Shown here: in pieces, positions 1 through 9,950 of the stretch
How the letters are laid out: each line of letters opens with the position of its first letter
Position numbering within the stretch: the stretch's first letter is position 1
NCBI RefSeq assembly: GCF_032854445.1
Contig: NW_027017955.1
Location: 558,001 to 622,000 of the forward strand
Length of the DNA: 64,000 bases
Direction of reading: 5' to 3'
Origin: Liolophura sinensis
Lineage: Eukaryota; Mollusca; Polyplacophora; Chitonida; Chitonidae
Position numbers and translations under genes: made by a program
The notes under the pieces: generated by a model
What the model was told of the DNA's origin: nothing
The model's database searches: none
What the model saw: only the letters and a program-made list of their open reading frames with translations

Positions 1-304
1 CACATTGAATGTCGCTTATCAACTCATTAGTCTCCAAAATCCACACCATGCGATCGTTAATCATCCTCTCCATAGTCTTGCATACACAACTGGTTAAGGA
101 AATAGGACGATAGTTATTTGGATCGGTAGAATCCTTTCCGGGCTTTGGGATGGGGACAATAATAGCGTTTTGCCATGAGGCAGGAAAATTCCCGGAAATC
201 CAAATGGTATTAAAAATTCCAAGAAGCACCCTCAAACAAGGAAGATTCTGGAAGGTGTCGTAAAAGCTGATAGTGGATATCATCTGGCCCTGGAGTTGAA
301 TCAT
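1..304 (-). pseudogene. Element A RT core, N-terminal part, cut by window start
   Basis: This is the upstream part of the segment described at 15425-16279. Palm motifs A to C lie outside the window. Confidence 0.8.
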
Positions 305-722
305 GGGCCTTGCTCAGGGATGCGGATAGTTCATGTAGAGAAAATGTAGCATTGTAGGATTCTTCATTTGAGGATGTAAAATCAAGATAACTTGCCTCGG
401 TCCGTTCCTTGTCACGCTGGAACTGAGGCAAGTAATTATCTGAAGACGAATGGTGCGCAAAAGAAGCGCCCAACCTATTGGCTATGTCAAGTTTTTCTGT
501 CAAAGAATTATTCCCGTCTTTAAGATGATTGACAGTGACATTGGATCCCTTGCCTTTGCAGTGGATCATATTCCAGACTTTTGACATAGGGGTACGATGA
601 TTAATCTTAGAAACATAACGTTTCCAAGAGTCACGTTTGGACTGTTTGATAGTCCTACAAGCTTTAGCTCCAGTACGCCTAACATCGTCTAAATTACCGG
701 GAGATGGTCTACATCGGTACAC
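210..722 (-). pseudogene. Element A ORF2 linker (unit 1)
   Basis: It is identical in translation to 16185-16697. Confidence 0.78.
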
Positions 723-948
723 GCGCTCAGCACGTTTCCTGAAACGCCTAGCTCGTTTACAGTCCTCCGTGAACCACGGTTTCTTAATACAGGGAACCGC
801 ACAAGATTTCGGGATACATTTGGAGGATACATTTGGAGGCTACATCGATTAGCTGATCCGAGAATAACTGGATAGGATCAACTGCATCAAGAAAAAGGTC
901 GCTAGTAAGTGTTTCACCACACAGAACAGCAAAGCGGGGCCAGTCTGC

Positions 949-1497
949 TTAATCATAATTAAAGCGTGGAAGGGAGGAAGATACCGGCTCCTCAAGGGTA
1001 AGTATGGTGGGGAAGTGGTCGCTTCCGCACAGATCATCATGGACGCTCCAGCTGAATTCCGATCTTAGCCCTGCATCAGCCAGAGCTAAATCAAGGATCG
1101 AATAAATGCCCTTTGCAGGATGAAGGTAAGTATGTGTGCCATCATTTAAGTCGCATAGAGAGTTATTAGATATAAAATCCTCCAATACAGAGCCCTTCTG
1201 GTTACGTTTAGAGTCACCCCAGAGAACACTATGGGCATTAAAGTCACCCCAAAGAAGGCACGGTGTAGGTAATTGATCACATAGATTTTGCAGCTCTTGT
1301 TGGTGAAGAGTAGAAGAAGGTGGTATATAAATACAACAGATTGTTAATACTATACCCAGTATGATACGCACTGCCACCGCCTGCAAATCGGTGTTCAGTG
1401 CCATTTTATTGTGTATTACACCCTGCCTAATCAAAAGAGAAGAACCCCCTGATGCCTTTTCCATTCGTAGACGTGACAACAGCGTGATGACATACAT
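949..1497 (-). pseudogene. Element A endonuclease C-terminal part (unit 1)
   Basis: It is identical in translation to 16924-17472, including the premature stop. Confidence 0.82.
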
Positions 1498-1642
1498 AAC
1501 CTCGACATTGATAACTAGGATCAGTCAGAGTTTCCTGCAAGTTAAAAGCTATAGGACTGAGGTCTTGAGCTAACATCTGGAGCTCTGCGAGGTTATACCT
1601 CAATCCTCTACAGTTCCACTGTAAGATCTTTGTAGTAGCCAT
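1427..1642 (-). pseudogene. Element A endonuclease N-terminus (unit 1)
   Basis: It is identical in translation to 17402-17617. Confidence 0.82.
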
Positions 1643-1651
1643 TATTAATAT

Positions 1652-2065
1652 TTATTTACTCTTTTTCTTTTTTCTGGACTTCTTATACATCGCTGCCCTA
1701 CGCTCAGCAAAATCCTCCTGTGACAACGTTATCAACATCCTCTGCTTTTTAGCCTTGTCAACTTTAGAGTCTCGTCGCAATGTGCGATAATACGACCCCA
1801 CGGATGTTGAGACAGGTACCAAGACCTCATCCTTGCCATTGGTATAGGCAGGCAAGTCTTCGGGTGCATCCATTTCCGAAAGAGATTCCTCCATATTGGA
1901 TTCTCCACCAGTCCTAGACATATCAGATTGCTGAGAGCTTCCCTGAGGATCAAGGCAATGTGCTATATCTCTAGTGTCTAACTGTGACATTGTAGACGGG
2001 TCAGGACTGAACGTGCTACCCCATAAGGACGGGCTCTTACCAAGTGCACCTTTGGAGGGCATCAC
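1652..2065 (-). pseudogene. Element A gag C-terminal fragment (unit 1)
   Basis: It is identical in translation to 17627-18040. The nested B tail is at 2368-2739. Confidence 0.65.
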
Positions 2066-2367
2066 GCCACTGGATTGCGTCTCCTTAATGCAGGATGGCG
2101 TTGTATCCGAAATTTCTGACGATCAAGAGGTAAGGAGGAATTCGAGATTTGACTCATACCGACAACCCACTCCGGGCTATTTGATGTCTGAGATGCCTCG
2201 CAAAGGCTCTGGGGCCCACCTACTACTGGCGATTCGCTTAACTTCCTTACCTTATTTGTAGCACTCTCCAGCTTCCTCGTTGTCAGCAGCAGAGTTATCC
2301 AAAGTCCCTTTATTTTGTTGACTGGAAGGAACAGACTCGGCAGAAACCCCAATTTCCATATCATCCC

Positions 2368-2739
2368 GCAAAGGTTCTACACAGTCAACTCTATATATGA
2401 TTTATTTGACAGCATCGCTGGCGATGTTGTCATCAATTATTTGAAGGCCATTGGCCTTTATCATAAAATATAAATTTTAATTGTCATAAATATCTGTAGA
2501 TAAACAGTTATATACATATAGATTTATACATGTGCTATAACCCTGGTTTTCGAGTTTTAACTCTTATTTTTCTTTTATACGATTTTAAACATGTCTGTAC
2601 TTTTTGTTTTACTTTTGATGTTCATATTATCATATCGAAAACCTTAACCGTCTCGCGTTTTCACCTTGTTCTCGCCACGATATGGCTGAAATATTGCCGA
2701 TGTGGCGTTAAGCCATAATCATTCATTCATTCATTCATT
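2368..2739 (+). mobile_element. 5'-truncated element B tail nested in element A gag
   Basis: This 372-base insertion holds the last codons of a B ORF2 (stop near 2472), the B 3' UTR, the 3' stem-loop (2673-2707) and a (TTCA)n tail. It is flanked by a perfect 12-bp direct repeat, CCATATCATCCC, at 2356-2367 and 2740-2751, a target-site duplication. It lies antisense to A. The acidic gag reading of A resumes on the far side, which shows the insertion interrupted an existing A. Confidence 0.9.
2673..2707 (+). other. Element B 3'-terminal stem-loop
   Basis: A perfect 6-bp stem (CGCCAC with GTGGCG at 2702-2707) encloses 23 bases including CTGAAATATTG, followed by TTAAGCC and (ATTC)n. It is present again at 5152-5186 and 8489-8523 (minus), and in a form with one stem mismatch at 9510-9544. 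Confidence 0.72.
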
Positions 2740-2796
2740 CCATATCATCCCCATGTCCCTGACTATAATTACCATCATCATCTCCTCGACCTTCAC

Positions 2797-3386
2797 CCCC
2801 GTGGGGTTTCCGGGGTGATAAGAATAGGGCCTCAGCCCTCTAGGCAAGCTTGTCGTAAAAGTCGACTAACCTAGAGCTCTCCTGTGTGAGCCCGGTGAAT
2901 ATAATAGGCTCACATCTTCTCGGTTGTGTGAGAGGCAACCGGGGAGCGACCTGTTTTCCGTGGGTTGCGACCCGTAATCTCCGAGGACGGGATCCTGGTG
3001 GCTGAGGGTGGGTTGGTCTTGCGAGATCCTCCGCTTTGGCCCTTACTTGGAGTGAAACGGGAGGTCGGATGGGCCCGGTCCGATCAATCGGCTTGGTCAT
3101 GTCTTGCCTCTACGTGGTTCCAATTGCCTCAATAACAGCATATCGTTTGGCGAACAAATATTATTTCTGAAATATCGTTTGTAGGACTACGTTTTGAGGC
3201 GGTGGCTCATGGGTCAATCGAGTAGATTGAATTTAACCTGTTGGTATAAATCAATCTGTTCGAGTATACCTCATATGGAATCCTTGGTGCCTTTCCTGCT
3301 GGGTATCCCCAGGTTCAGACATCGCCCTTGTTGGCACTCCTTGGTGGGTGGGGAACATATGGGCTGAATTGTATATACATATTGCC
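2797..3386 (+). promoter_or_regulatory. Element B1 5' UTR, structured
   Basis: This is the 590-base leader of B1, starting at a C-run also found at the start of B2 (7678) and B3 (9951). LINE transcripts start at the first base of the element, so an internal promoter is expected here, though no specific motif was identified. Visible hairpins are H1 CCCCG/CGGGG (2797-2801 with 2811-2815), H2 AGGGC/GCCCT (2826-2830 with 2835-2839), H3 CTCTAGG/CCTAGAG (2838-2844 with 2870-2876) with inner GTCG/CGAC, and H4 GGGT-TGCG-ACCC (2962-2973), which has a UNCG-type loop. H2 and H3 overlap by two bases, so they may alternate. Confidence 0.75.
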
Positions 3387-4748
3387 ATGTCATCTATAAA
3401 CCTTAATTCGAATGTTTTAAATCTAAATACCAGGTCTTCCTCTCAGCCGATTTCAAGCGCTGACAAAAAGAGGAAATTAGAGGTTTTGTCGGATTCGGCT
3501 GATAACGGACAGGACAGCTGGCCGGCCTTTATCGTTCTCTCAACAAAGAGTGAACAAAAGCCGGCCTCCAAAATTCATCCATTTGTACTGAAAAGGGCCC
3601 TGCAGGGTTCAGCAGGTACATTAAAAAACGTCAAGAAATTACGATCCGGAGACATTCTTATTGAATGTTTCCGGAAACAACAGTCCATAAATTTATTAGC
3701 TTTAAACAAAATAAATGATATTCCTGTGTATACATCCCCCCATAACTCCCTGAACAGCTGTCAGGGAATTATACGTGACAGAGATCAGGATATCATTGAT
3801 CTATCAGAAGAAGAAATCTGCACTGAACTGAAGTCACAAGGTGTTACCAGAGTGAAACGCTTCAATATGAAGAAATCTGGTAACATCATTAAACTAAATA
3901 CATATCTTCTCACCTTCAACAGTAAATCTATTCCGTCATATATTTACATTGGCCCGTATAGGGTTGGTGTGGACTTATATATACCTAACCCAACACGTTG
4001 TTTCAAGTGTCAAAAGTTTGGCCATGGCAAGGGCCAGTGTAAAAATAAACTGATTTGTTTCCGGTGCGGCAGCGAGGGTCATGATGGTTTCGACTGCAGC
4101 AGCACAGCAAAGTGCTGCAATTGTGGTGGAGATCACATGGCCTCCTCTAGGGACTGCCCACTTTTTGTAAAAGAAAAACAAATAATCACAATAAAGACTA
4201 AAAACAATATATCATATCAGGAGGCCCGGAAATTGGTCTCCCCTCCTAACATTTCACTGCAGACTTCATTTGCCAATGCGGTCAAGCGAGTAGCATCTGT
4301 TGCTACTCAAACATCAATGACTTGGCCCATTGGAAACCAGAAACCATGTCTTATTTCTGTTGAACCTACTGTTCGACCTGCTTTTAATACGTCCTCAACC
4401 CAGACTGCCTCAATACAACAGATCAAACCAGCCAATAACACTGACCAACCCGATATTCCTAAACCTAGTCAACCTAAAAACAAAAATGTGTCCGAAAATA
4501 AACCTCAAAATAAAAACAATAAACCTAGTAAACCCAGTGGCCCAACAGAGCGTCCCTCTAAGGCCACTGGGGACCCTGTCCAAACTTATAATAAATTTGG
4601 ACCGTTGGAGGACGTTGGTTTTTCAACATCAGATTCGGATGTGATGGATACATCACCCGCACCAGGGAGATCTAACAGCCGATCTCCCAGGATGGGTCGT
4701 CCACGGTCCAAACATAAAGAAAAATCTCCTATACGTCTCCCTCCGTAA
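3387..4748 (+). CDS. Element B1 ORF1: gag-like nucleic-acid-binding protein
   Basis: This is an unbroken 453-residue ORF1 protein that would coat the LINE RNA and act as a chaperone in the RNP. It carries three zinc knuckles at residues 205-257: two CX2CX4HX4C, then CX2CX3HX6C. This is the arrangement seen in Jockey and I-group gags. A conserved region precedes the knuckles (about 50-200), and a Pro/Asn/Lys-rich linker follows. A YNKFGPLED block and a basic Ser/Arg tail end the protein. An in-frame ATG lies 39 bases upstream (3348), but the B2 fragment (8285) aligns from this Met, so this start is preferred. The stop overlaps the ORF2 start as TAATG (4746-4750), suggesting translation by reinitiation. 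Gag is intact while its ORF2 is not. Confidence 0.88.
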   Translation: MSSINLNSNVLNLNTRSSSQPISSADKKRKLEVLSDSADNGQDSWPAFIVLSTKSEQKPASKIHPFVLKRALQGSAGTLKNVKKLRSGDILIECFRKQQSINLLALNKINDIPVYTSPHNSLNSCQGIIRDRDQDIIDLSEEEICTELKSQGVTRVKRFNMKKSGNIIKLNTYLLTFNSKSIPSYIYIGPYRVGVDLYIPNPTRCFKCQKFGHGKGQCKNKLICFRCGSEGHDGFDCSSTAKCCNCGGDHMASSRDCPLFVKEKQIITIKTKNNISYQEARKLVSPPNISLQTSFANAVKRVASVATQTSMTWPIGNQKPCLISVEPTVRPAFNTSSTQTASIQQIKPANNTDQPDIPKPSQPKNKNVSENKPQNKNNKPSKPSGPTERPSKATGDPVQTYNKFGPLEDVGFSTSDSDVMDTSPAPGRSNSRSPRMGRPRSKHKEKSPIRLPP

Positions 4749-5128
4749 TGGCGATATACGACAAAATTATACAGTGGAATTGTCGAGGCCTTAAGGTCAA
4801 TTTTATTGAAATAACACAGCTTGTTCAATCATTAAATCCTATAGCCCTGTGTCTTCAGGAAACTCATTTGAAAACATCTGACAAAGATAAAATAACTCTT
4901 AAAAATTACTCATTATACAGTACGTACTCTAATGAAGAAGATCGAGCTGCAGGCGGCACCTCTATCTTCGTCAATAACAATGTTATTCACAGCCCTGTTG
5001 CTCTGGATACAGAGCTTCAGGCTGTGGCCGTTCGTGTTTCATTATGTGAAACAATCACATTATGTTCAGTGTATATTCCCCCGAACATTTCTTTGTCAGC
5101 TTTGCAGTTACATAATTTAAAAGAATGA
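4748..5128 (+). pseudogene. Element B1 ORF2 fragment: AP endonuclease N-terminus
   Basis: ORF2 opens in the TAATG overlap with gag. The first 125 residues carry QWNCRG (N), LQETH (catalytic E), an AAGGTSIFV block and CSVYIPP, all matching the element A nuclease. At 5122/5123 the sequence passes without a gap into (GAAT)n, the reverse complement of another B tail. The final codon and stop come from that tail. The GDFN and SDH motifs are therefore missing and the fragment cannot be an active nuclease. Confidence 0.85.
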
Positions 5129-7120
5129 ATGAATGAATGATTATGGCTTAACGCCACATCGGCAATATTTCAGCCATACCGTGGCGAGAACAAGGTGAAA
5201 GCAAGAGACAATTAGGGTTTTCGATATGACAATATGAACACCAAAAGTAAAACAAAAAGTACAGACGTGATTAAAATCGAATAAAAGAAAAATAAGATTT
5301 AAAACTCGAAAACCAGGGTTAGAGTACATGTATAAATATATATAACTGTTTATCTATAGATATCCATGACAATTAAAATTTATATTTTATGATATAGGCC
5401 AATGGCCTTCAAACAATTTATGACAACATCGCCAGCGATGCTGTCAAACAAATCATATATAGAGTGGACTGTGTAGAATCTCTGCCGAACATGGGCAAAG
5501 TCTACACAGTCAACCAGAATATGTTTGATGCCATATTGAGCATCACATCCAACACACTCGGGAGCACTGCTCCCATCCAAGATGAAATTGTGTGTCAGAT
5601 GAGAATGTCCAATACGGCATCTGGTTAAAACGACTTGGTCTCTACGAGACATATCAAATGTATATGAATTATAGCCAATGACCGGATGAATGGCATGCAG
5701 TTTATTATGGACCTGCAAGTTCCATTCACCCTGCCAAAGGCCACGAATATATTTAAGAATATTGGACTTCATGTCAGTATAAGGGATTTTTATCTTAGAT
5801 ATGGGTTTATTTAGGGCAGCTTTCGCCTCCCTGTCTGCGACTGTGTTTCCATGGATACCAATATGACTTGGTATCCAGCAGAATATAATATCTTTACCTC
5901 TTCTAATTAACTTCCTATGTATAGCTAAAATTTGAAGGATCAAGGGATTTTTAAATTTATTATTCTGTATTGCCAATAGGCAAGACAACGAGTCAGTGCA
6001 TATCATTGCCCTCTGGGCACACCCAGAAGAAACATATGATAAGGCCAGGAGTATACCTCTGGCCTCGGCAGAGAATATTGAAGAAGAGGATGGAAGACGA
6101 AAGGAAGAGACTCGCTGCTCCATGACAGCCGCAGTCGCAACCCTGTCCCCATCCTTCAACCCGTCAGTATATATAAATTTATAATCCATATAATTAGCTT
6201 TAATTTCAGCAAAACCTTGCTGAATTATAAGAGAATTTATATTCGATTTATTATATTTACGTAGATCAAATATTAGTTTAGGTTGTGGGAGAAGCCATGG
6301 AGGAGACTCCGGAAAAGACACCGGAGCTATATCCTCCAGCTTGATGTTAGCTCCCACAATATGGTCCCGTATACGAAGACCGAACGAAGGGATCTTGTTA
6401 GGACATTTAGTATATTTGTCTACATACAATGGATTGAAAACACAGTCGTAGGCAGGGTTTGTTGGATGTGGTTTAAGCTTTGTAGCATATTGAAGGCTAA
6501 GTTTTATACGTCGGTTATATAAAGAAGGCTCATTTGCCTCCACGTATAAACGTTCTACTGGTGAGGTTCTAAAAGCACCAAGGCTGAGCCTCAAACCTTG
6601 GTGATGAACAGGATCCAACATTTTAATGTACGAATTCCTAGCGGAACCGTAAATGATGGATCCATAGTCCAATTTAGACCTCACCAGAGAACGATATAAA
6701 TTAAGTAAAACTGATCGGTCAGCACCCCAATCGGTGCTAGACACGACCTTAATTATATCGAGAGCCTTTGTACATTTAGCTTTAAGCATTTTTATATGAG
6801 GTGTAATTGATATTCGATTTTTTGTCAAAAATAAAACCCCTAAAAATTTATTTTCTCCAACAATTTTCACTGGTTTACCAAAAAAATTAAGTTCAGGGTC
6901 TAGAGGGAATTTCCGTTGATTACAAAAATGCATACCGACGGTTTTAGATGCGGAAAATCTAAAACTATTGGCAACTGCCCATTTCTCGATCTTATTGAGA
7001 CAAAGCTGCAGCTGCCGCTCGATGTTATTCATATTTTAAGCACGGTAGCATATCAGGAAATCATCTACATATAAAAAAAACCTCTGTGCCAGATGTCAAT
7101 GTTATAGCCAAACTAAACTA
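5123..7120 (-). mobile_element. Element B 3' half in inverse orientation (B1 minus part)
   Basis: Read on the minus strand, this is RT from just before motif C, thumb, RNase H, 3' UTR, stem-loop (plus strand 5152-5186) and (ATTC)n tail. The tail abuts the truncated B1 endonuclease. The upstream end fades near 7120; motif C YVDD is readable at about 7055-7066. It is cut off from the downstream ORF by a TAA codon and from the upstream side by an extra T in a run. No target-site duplication was found around this block. Other units: 21098-23095, 37067-39064, 53027-55024. Confidence 0.82.
5380..7032 (-). pseudogene. Element B ORF2 C-terminal half: RT thumb, RNase H, CCHC knuckle
   Basis: This is a 550-codon open stretch. 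RNase HI acidic residues are D290 (YTDG), E323 (SAEARG), D347 (CTDSL) and D400 (NTVAD). A terminal CX2C...HX4C knuckle (CVGCDAQYGIKH...DC) follows. Residues 1-200 match the element A thumb closely, showing that A and B are related families. The Met is internal: the RT reading continues upstream, with YVDD just beyond a TAA. The RT palm motifs A and B are absent. As it lacks a start, it is a remnant, although RNase H and knuckle are whole. Confidence 0.85.
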
Positions 7121-7194
7121 CCAGGCAAAAGAAAGGTGTCACCGTATTTTTTTTCATAAAAAAAAAGTAAAAGCGCGGTTCAGGGTTTGATTCT

Positions 7195-7677
7195 AAGCAG
7201 GACTTAGTGTATGAATGCATAGTTTCCTCTACCAGAACGCATCGTCACCAACGCAGCAACTGGAATTGTGAAATTGCGACCACATGCAAAACGTCCTTTT
7301 GAGGCATGGCTCGTGATGCACGTGCGGTAATGTTGCATAAATACTCTTGCTCGAAAGAGAAGACATTCAGTGACCGAAAAAACACCAACAGTATGCCAAG
7401 ACTTACGCAAGCGCAACGAGACCAGGCCATCGGTATGTCCACCATGGCAGTCTCGCAACGTCACATTGCAAGAACGTTCAACTGCAGCCAAACCACCATC
7501 AGGAGGTTGTTGATACGCTATCAGCAGACAGGCCAGACCCAAGACAGACCAAGATCGGGAAGACCGAGGCTGAAGATCGCTACATCCGGCAGATCCACCT
7601 CCGAAACGTCAACAGCGGCGACGGCACTAGGCCATGTCATCAGCCCCAGAACAACACTGTGTCGTCTTCGTTCAACT
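7195..7677 (+). mobile_element. Tc1/mariner-type transposon, 5' fragment
   Basis: The reading from Met 7393 (MPRLTQAQRDQAIGM, then SQRHIARTFNCSQTTIRRL and RPRSGRPR) is the paired-like HTH DNA-binding N-terminus of a Tc1-like transposase. The GRPR AT-hook-type linker is present. The reading drifts after about residue 62, where a second frame shows EDRYIRQIHLRN, so small indels are present. It then returns to the original frame at TALGHVISPRT. At 7677/7678 it is cut by the B2 5' end. The catalytic DDE domain and both inverted repeats are not seen. The left limit is approximate; bases 7121-7194 are A/T-run-rich and unassigned. Confidence 0.82.
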
Positions 7678-8284
7678 CCCCCGTGGGGTTTCCGGGGTGA
7701 TAAAAATAGGACGTCAGTCCTCTAGGCAAGCTTGTCGTAAAAGTCGACTAACCTAGAGCTCTCCTGTGTGAGCCCGGTGAATATAATAGGCTCACATCTT
7801 CCCGGTTGTGTGAGAGGCAACTGGGGAGCGACCTGTTTGCCTTGGGTTGCGACCCGTGATCAACGAGGACGGGATCCTGGTGGCTGAGGGCGTGTTGGTC
7901 TTGCGAGATCCTCACGCCCAACACGTCACTTTGGGCCTTACTTGGGGAGAGACGGGAGGTCGGATGGGCCCGATCCGATCAATCGGCTTGGTCACGCCTT
8001 TCCTCTGCGTGGCCCCAAAATTTCTCCATAACACCACTCAGTAAAGAATAAATGTTATTTCTGAAATTTTGTTTGCGGTACTACGTTTTCAGGCGGTGGC
8101 TCATGGACCAATCGAGTAGTATGTGTCTGATGTGTGACCTTATTAGCCTAATGGGGTTTGCTTATGGACGTGGAGTCCTTGGTGCGTTTCCTGGTGGGTA
8201 ACCCCAGGTTCAGGCATCGCCCTTGTTGGCACTCCGTGGGTGGGGTGGGGAACACGTGGGGTGAATTCGTATTATATATTGATT
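7678..8284 (+). promoter_or_regulatory. Element B2 5' UTR
   Basis: This is a second, moderately diverged copy of the B leader. H1 is at 7679-7683 with 7693-7697, and H2 at 7708-7712 with 7717-7721. H2 reads AGGAC/GTCCT where B1 has AGGGC/GCCCT, a paired G-C to A-T change. H3 is identical to B1, and H4 is at 7844-7855. It leads directly to the B2 ORF1 start. Confidence 0.75.
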
Positions 8285-8473
8285 ATGTCTATCCTAACCC
8301 TTCCAAACCAAATGTATCTAACAAATAAAATAACCAGGTCTTCCTCTCATCCGACTTCGTCGAATGCTGACAAAAAGAGGGAGTTAGAGGTTTTGTCAGG
8401 CTGCCTTGATAATGCGCAGGATACATGGCCGCCTTTCATCGTTCTCTCAACAAGGAGTGAACAGAATGAATGA
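8285..8473 (+). pseudogene. Element B2 gag N-terminal fragment
   Basis: About 60 residues match the B1 gag start (ADKKR-LEVLS, WP-FIVLST-SEQ). This defines a B2 subfamily and supports the B1 start at 3387. The reading runs into (GAAT)n of an inverted B tail at 8464 and stops there. Zinc knuckles are lost. Confidence 0.82.
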
Positions 8474-8658
8474 ATGATTATGGCTTAACGCCACATCGGC
8501 AATATTTCAGCCATATCGTGGCGAGAACAAGGTCAAAAAGTGAGATGGTTAAGGTTTTCGATATAATAATATGAACACCAAAAGTAAAACAAAAAGTACA
8601 GACATGTTTAAAATAGTATGAAAGAAAAATAAGAGTTAAAACTCGAAAACCAGGGGTT
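8464..8658 (-). mobile_element. Short inverted element B tail inside B2
   Basis: This is 195 bases of B 3' UTR in reverse: (GAAT)n, the stem-loop (CGCCAC 8489-8494 with GTGGCG 8518-8523), and the rest of the UTR. It ends sharply at 8658/8659, where plus-strand RNase H sequence begins. Flanks GTGAACA and GTGCCCAG do not form a convincing duplication. Other units: 24433-24627, 40408-40602, 56367-56561. Confidence 0.82.
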
Positions 8659-8672
8659 GTGCCCAGAGGGCA

Positions 8673-9308
8673 ATGATATGCACTGACTCGTTGTCTTGCT
8701 TATTGGCAATACAGAACAATAAATTTAAAAATCCCTTGATCCTTCAAATTTTAGCTATACAGGAATTAATTAGGAAGCTAATTAGAAGAGGTAAAGATAT
8801 TATATTCTGCTGGATACCAAGTCATATTGGTATCCATGGAAACACAGTCGCAGACAGGGAGGCGAAAGCTGCCCTAAATAAACCCATATCTAAGATAAAA
8901 ATCCCTTATACTGACATGAAGTCCAATATTCTTAAATATATTCGTGGCCTTTGGCAGGGTGAATGGAACTTGCAGGTCCATAATAAACTGCATGTTATTC
9001 ATCCGGTCATTGGCTATAATTCATATACACTTGATATGTCTCGTAGAGACCAAGTCGTTTTAACCAGATGCCATATTGGGCATTCTCGTCTAACGCACAA
9101 TTTCATACTAGATGGGAGCAGTGCTCCCGAGTGTGTTGGATGTGATGCTCAATATGGCATCAAACATATCTTGGTTGACTGTGTCGACTTTGCCCATGTT
9201 GGGCAAAGATTCTACACAGTCAACTCTATATATGATTTATTTGACAGCATCGCTGGCGATGTTGTCATAAATTATTTGAAGGCCCTTGGCCTATATCATA
9301 AAATATAA
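8673..9308 (+). pseudogene. Element B2 ORF2 C-terminus: partial RNase H and knuckle
   Basis: This 211-codon remnant starts in the middle of RNase H. It has the third (CTDSL) and fourth (NTVAD) acidic motifs but not the first two, and keeps the terminal CCHC knuckle. In-frame sequence begins at 8661; the Met at 8673 is internal. It is nearly identical to the inverted 5380-6018 stretch, with a small insertion (EL-I before RKLIRRG). The 3' UTR and a mutated stem-loop (GTGGGG instead of GTGGCG at 9539-9544) follow to 9560. Confidence 0.85.
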
Positions 9309-9560
9309 AATTTAATTGTCACAAATATCTATAGATAAACAGTTATATACATATAGATTGATTTACACATATACTATAACCCTGGTTTTCGAGTTTTAAC
9401 TCTTATTTTTCTTTTATACGATTTTTAACAGGTCTACTTTTTGTTTTACTTTTGATGTTTATATTATCATATCGAAAACCTTAACCGTCTCGCGTTTTCA
9501 CCTTGTTCTCGCCACGATATGGCTGAAATATTGCCAATGTGGGGTTACGCCATATTCATT

Positions 9561-9950
9561 CTAGGTCAGTCGCCTTTCACGACAAGATTATCTGCAGAGT
9601 CTATCGGAGCTGGGGCTTAACATATTTCCACTACACACTGCAAGTAGCTTGGGCCGTGGAAGGCCTAGTCGTGGAAGCAAATGAAAACTGCGGGCCTGTA
9701 TTCCAACAAATCCGACCAGGGTGTGGGGACCACCAGGTCCTGAGGAAGGATCTACTTTCCCTATCCCCCTGCGTGCGGTCCAAATAAATGCATTTATTGC
9801 GTCAGGTAGAAACCTCAATCCACCAAATCCAGGTCTAACCTGACGCGTTTGACCATAGCAATGGAGATGAACCACGCGAGGTGCATACGGCACGCTCTTT
9901 CGTGACCCACCACTTCTGCTAGGTCACGTGACCACAAGTTACTGCCCCTC
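9561..9950. other. Unassigned spacer with clustered palindromes
   Basis: No credible coding sequence is present. It starts with a stretch resembling the reverse complement of B hairpin H3 (9561-9586). It contains a perfect 16-base palindrome, AATAAATGCATTTATT (9783-9798). Next is a stem GCGTCAGGT/ACCTGACGC (9799-9807 with 9838-9846), and then GGTCACGTGACC (9922-9933). It may be part of an unrecognised transposon. Other units: 25530-25919, 41505-41894, 57464-57853. Confidence 0.6.

Larger units (their letters stand above)
1..2796 (-). mobile_element. Element A, 5' portion, cut by window start
   Basis: This is the gag, endonuclease and start-of-RT part of an element A whose 3' part lies before the window. 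It is collinear with 15976-18771. Confidence 0.88.

Noticed and set aside
1974-2261. Plus-strand ORFs overlapping element A and B coding segments
   Set aside because: They are antisense shadows of gag, endonuclease, RT or RNase H segments and show no family features of their own.
2530-2718. Small hydrophobic ORFs in B 3' UTRs (also 5141-5329 minus and equivalents)
   Set aside because: They lie in the untranslated tail of every B copy and end in the stem-loop; composition explains them.
2797-2876. HDV-like self-cleaving ribozyme at the B 5' end
   Set aside because: Hairpins are real, but I could not fit the nested P1/P2/P1.1 double pseudoknot or place the catalytic C, so it is left as an untested idea only.
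3348-3386. Earlier in-frame Met for the B1 gag
   Set aside because: The B2 leader and gag start align to the Met at 3387, and the preceding residues are not conserved between B1 and B2.
5123-7120. Twin-priming inversion of a single B insertion
   Set aside because: In twin priming the tail lies at the outer edge. Here it sits at the inner join, and the B2 plus piece also includes its own 3' end.
7678-9560. B2 as a simple full-length insertion into the Tc1 element
   Set aside because: Sequence after 9560 does not continue the transposase, and the flanks do not form a target-site duplication.
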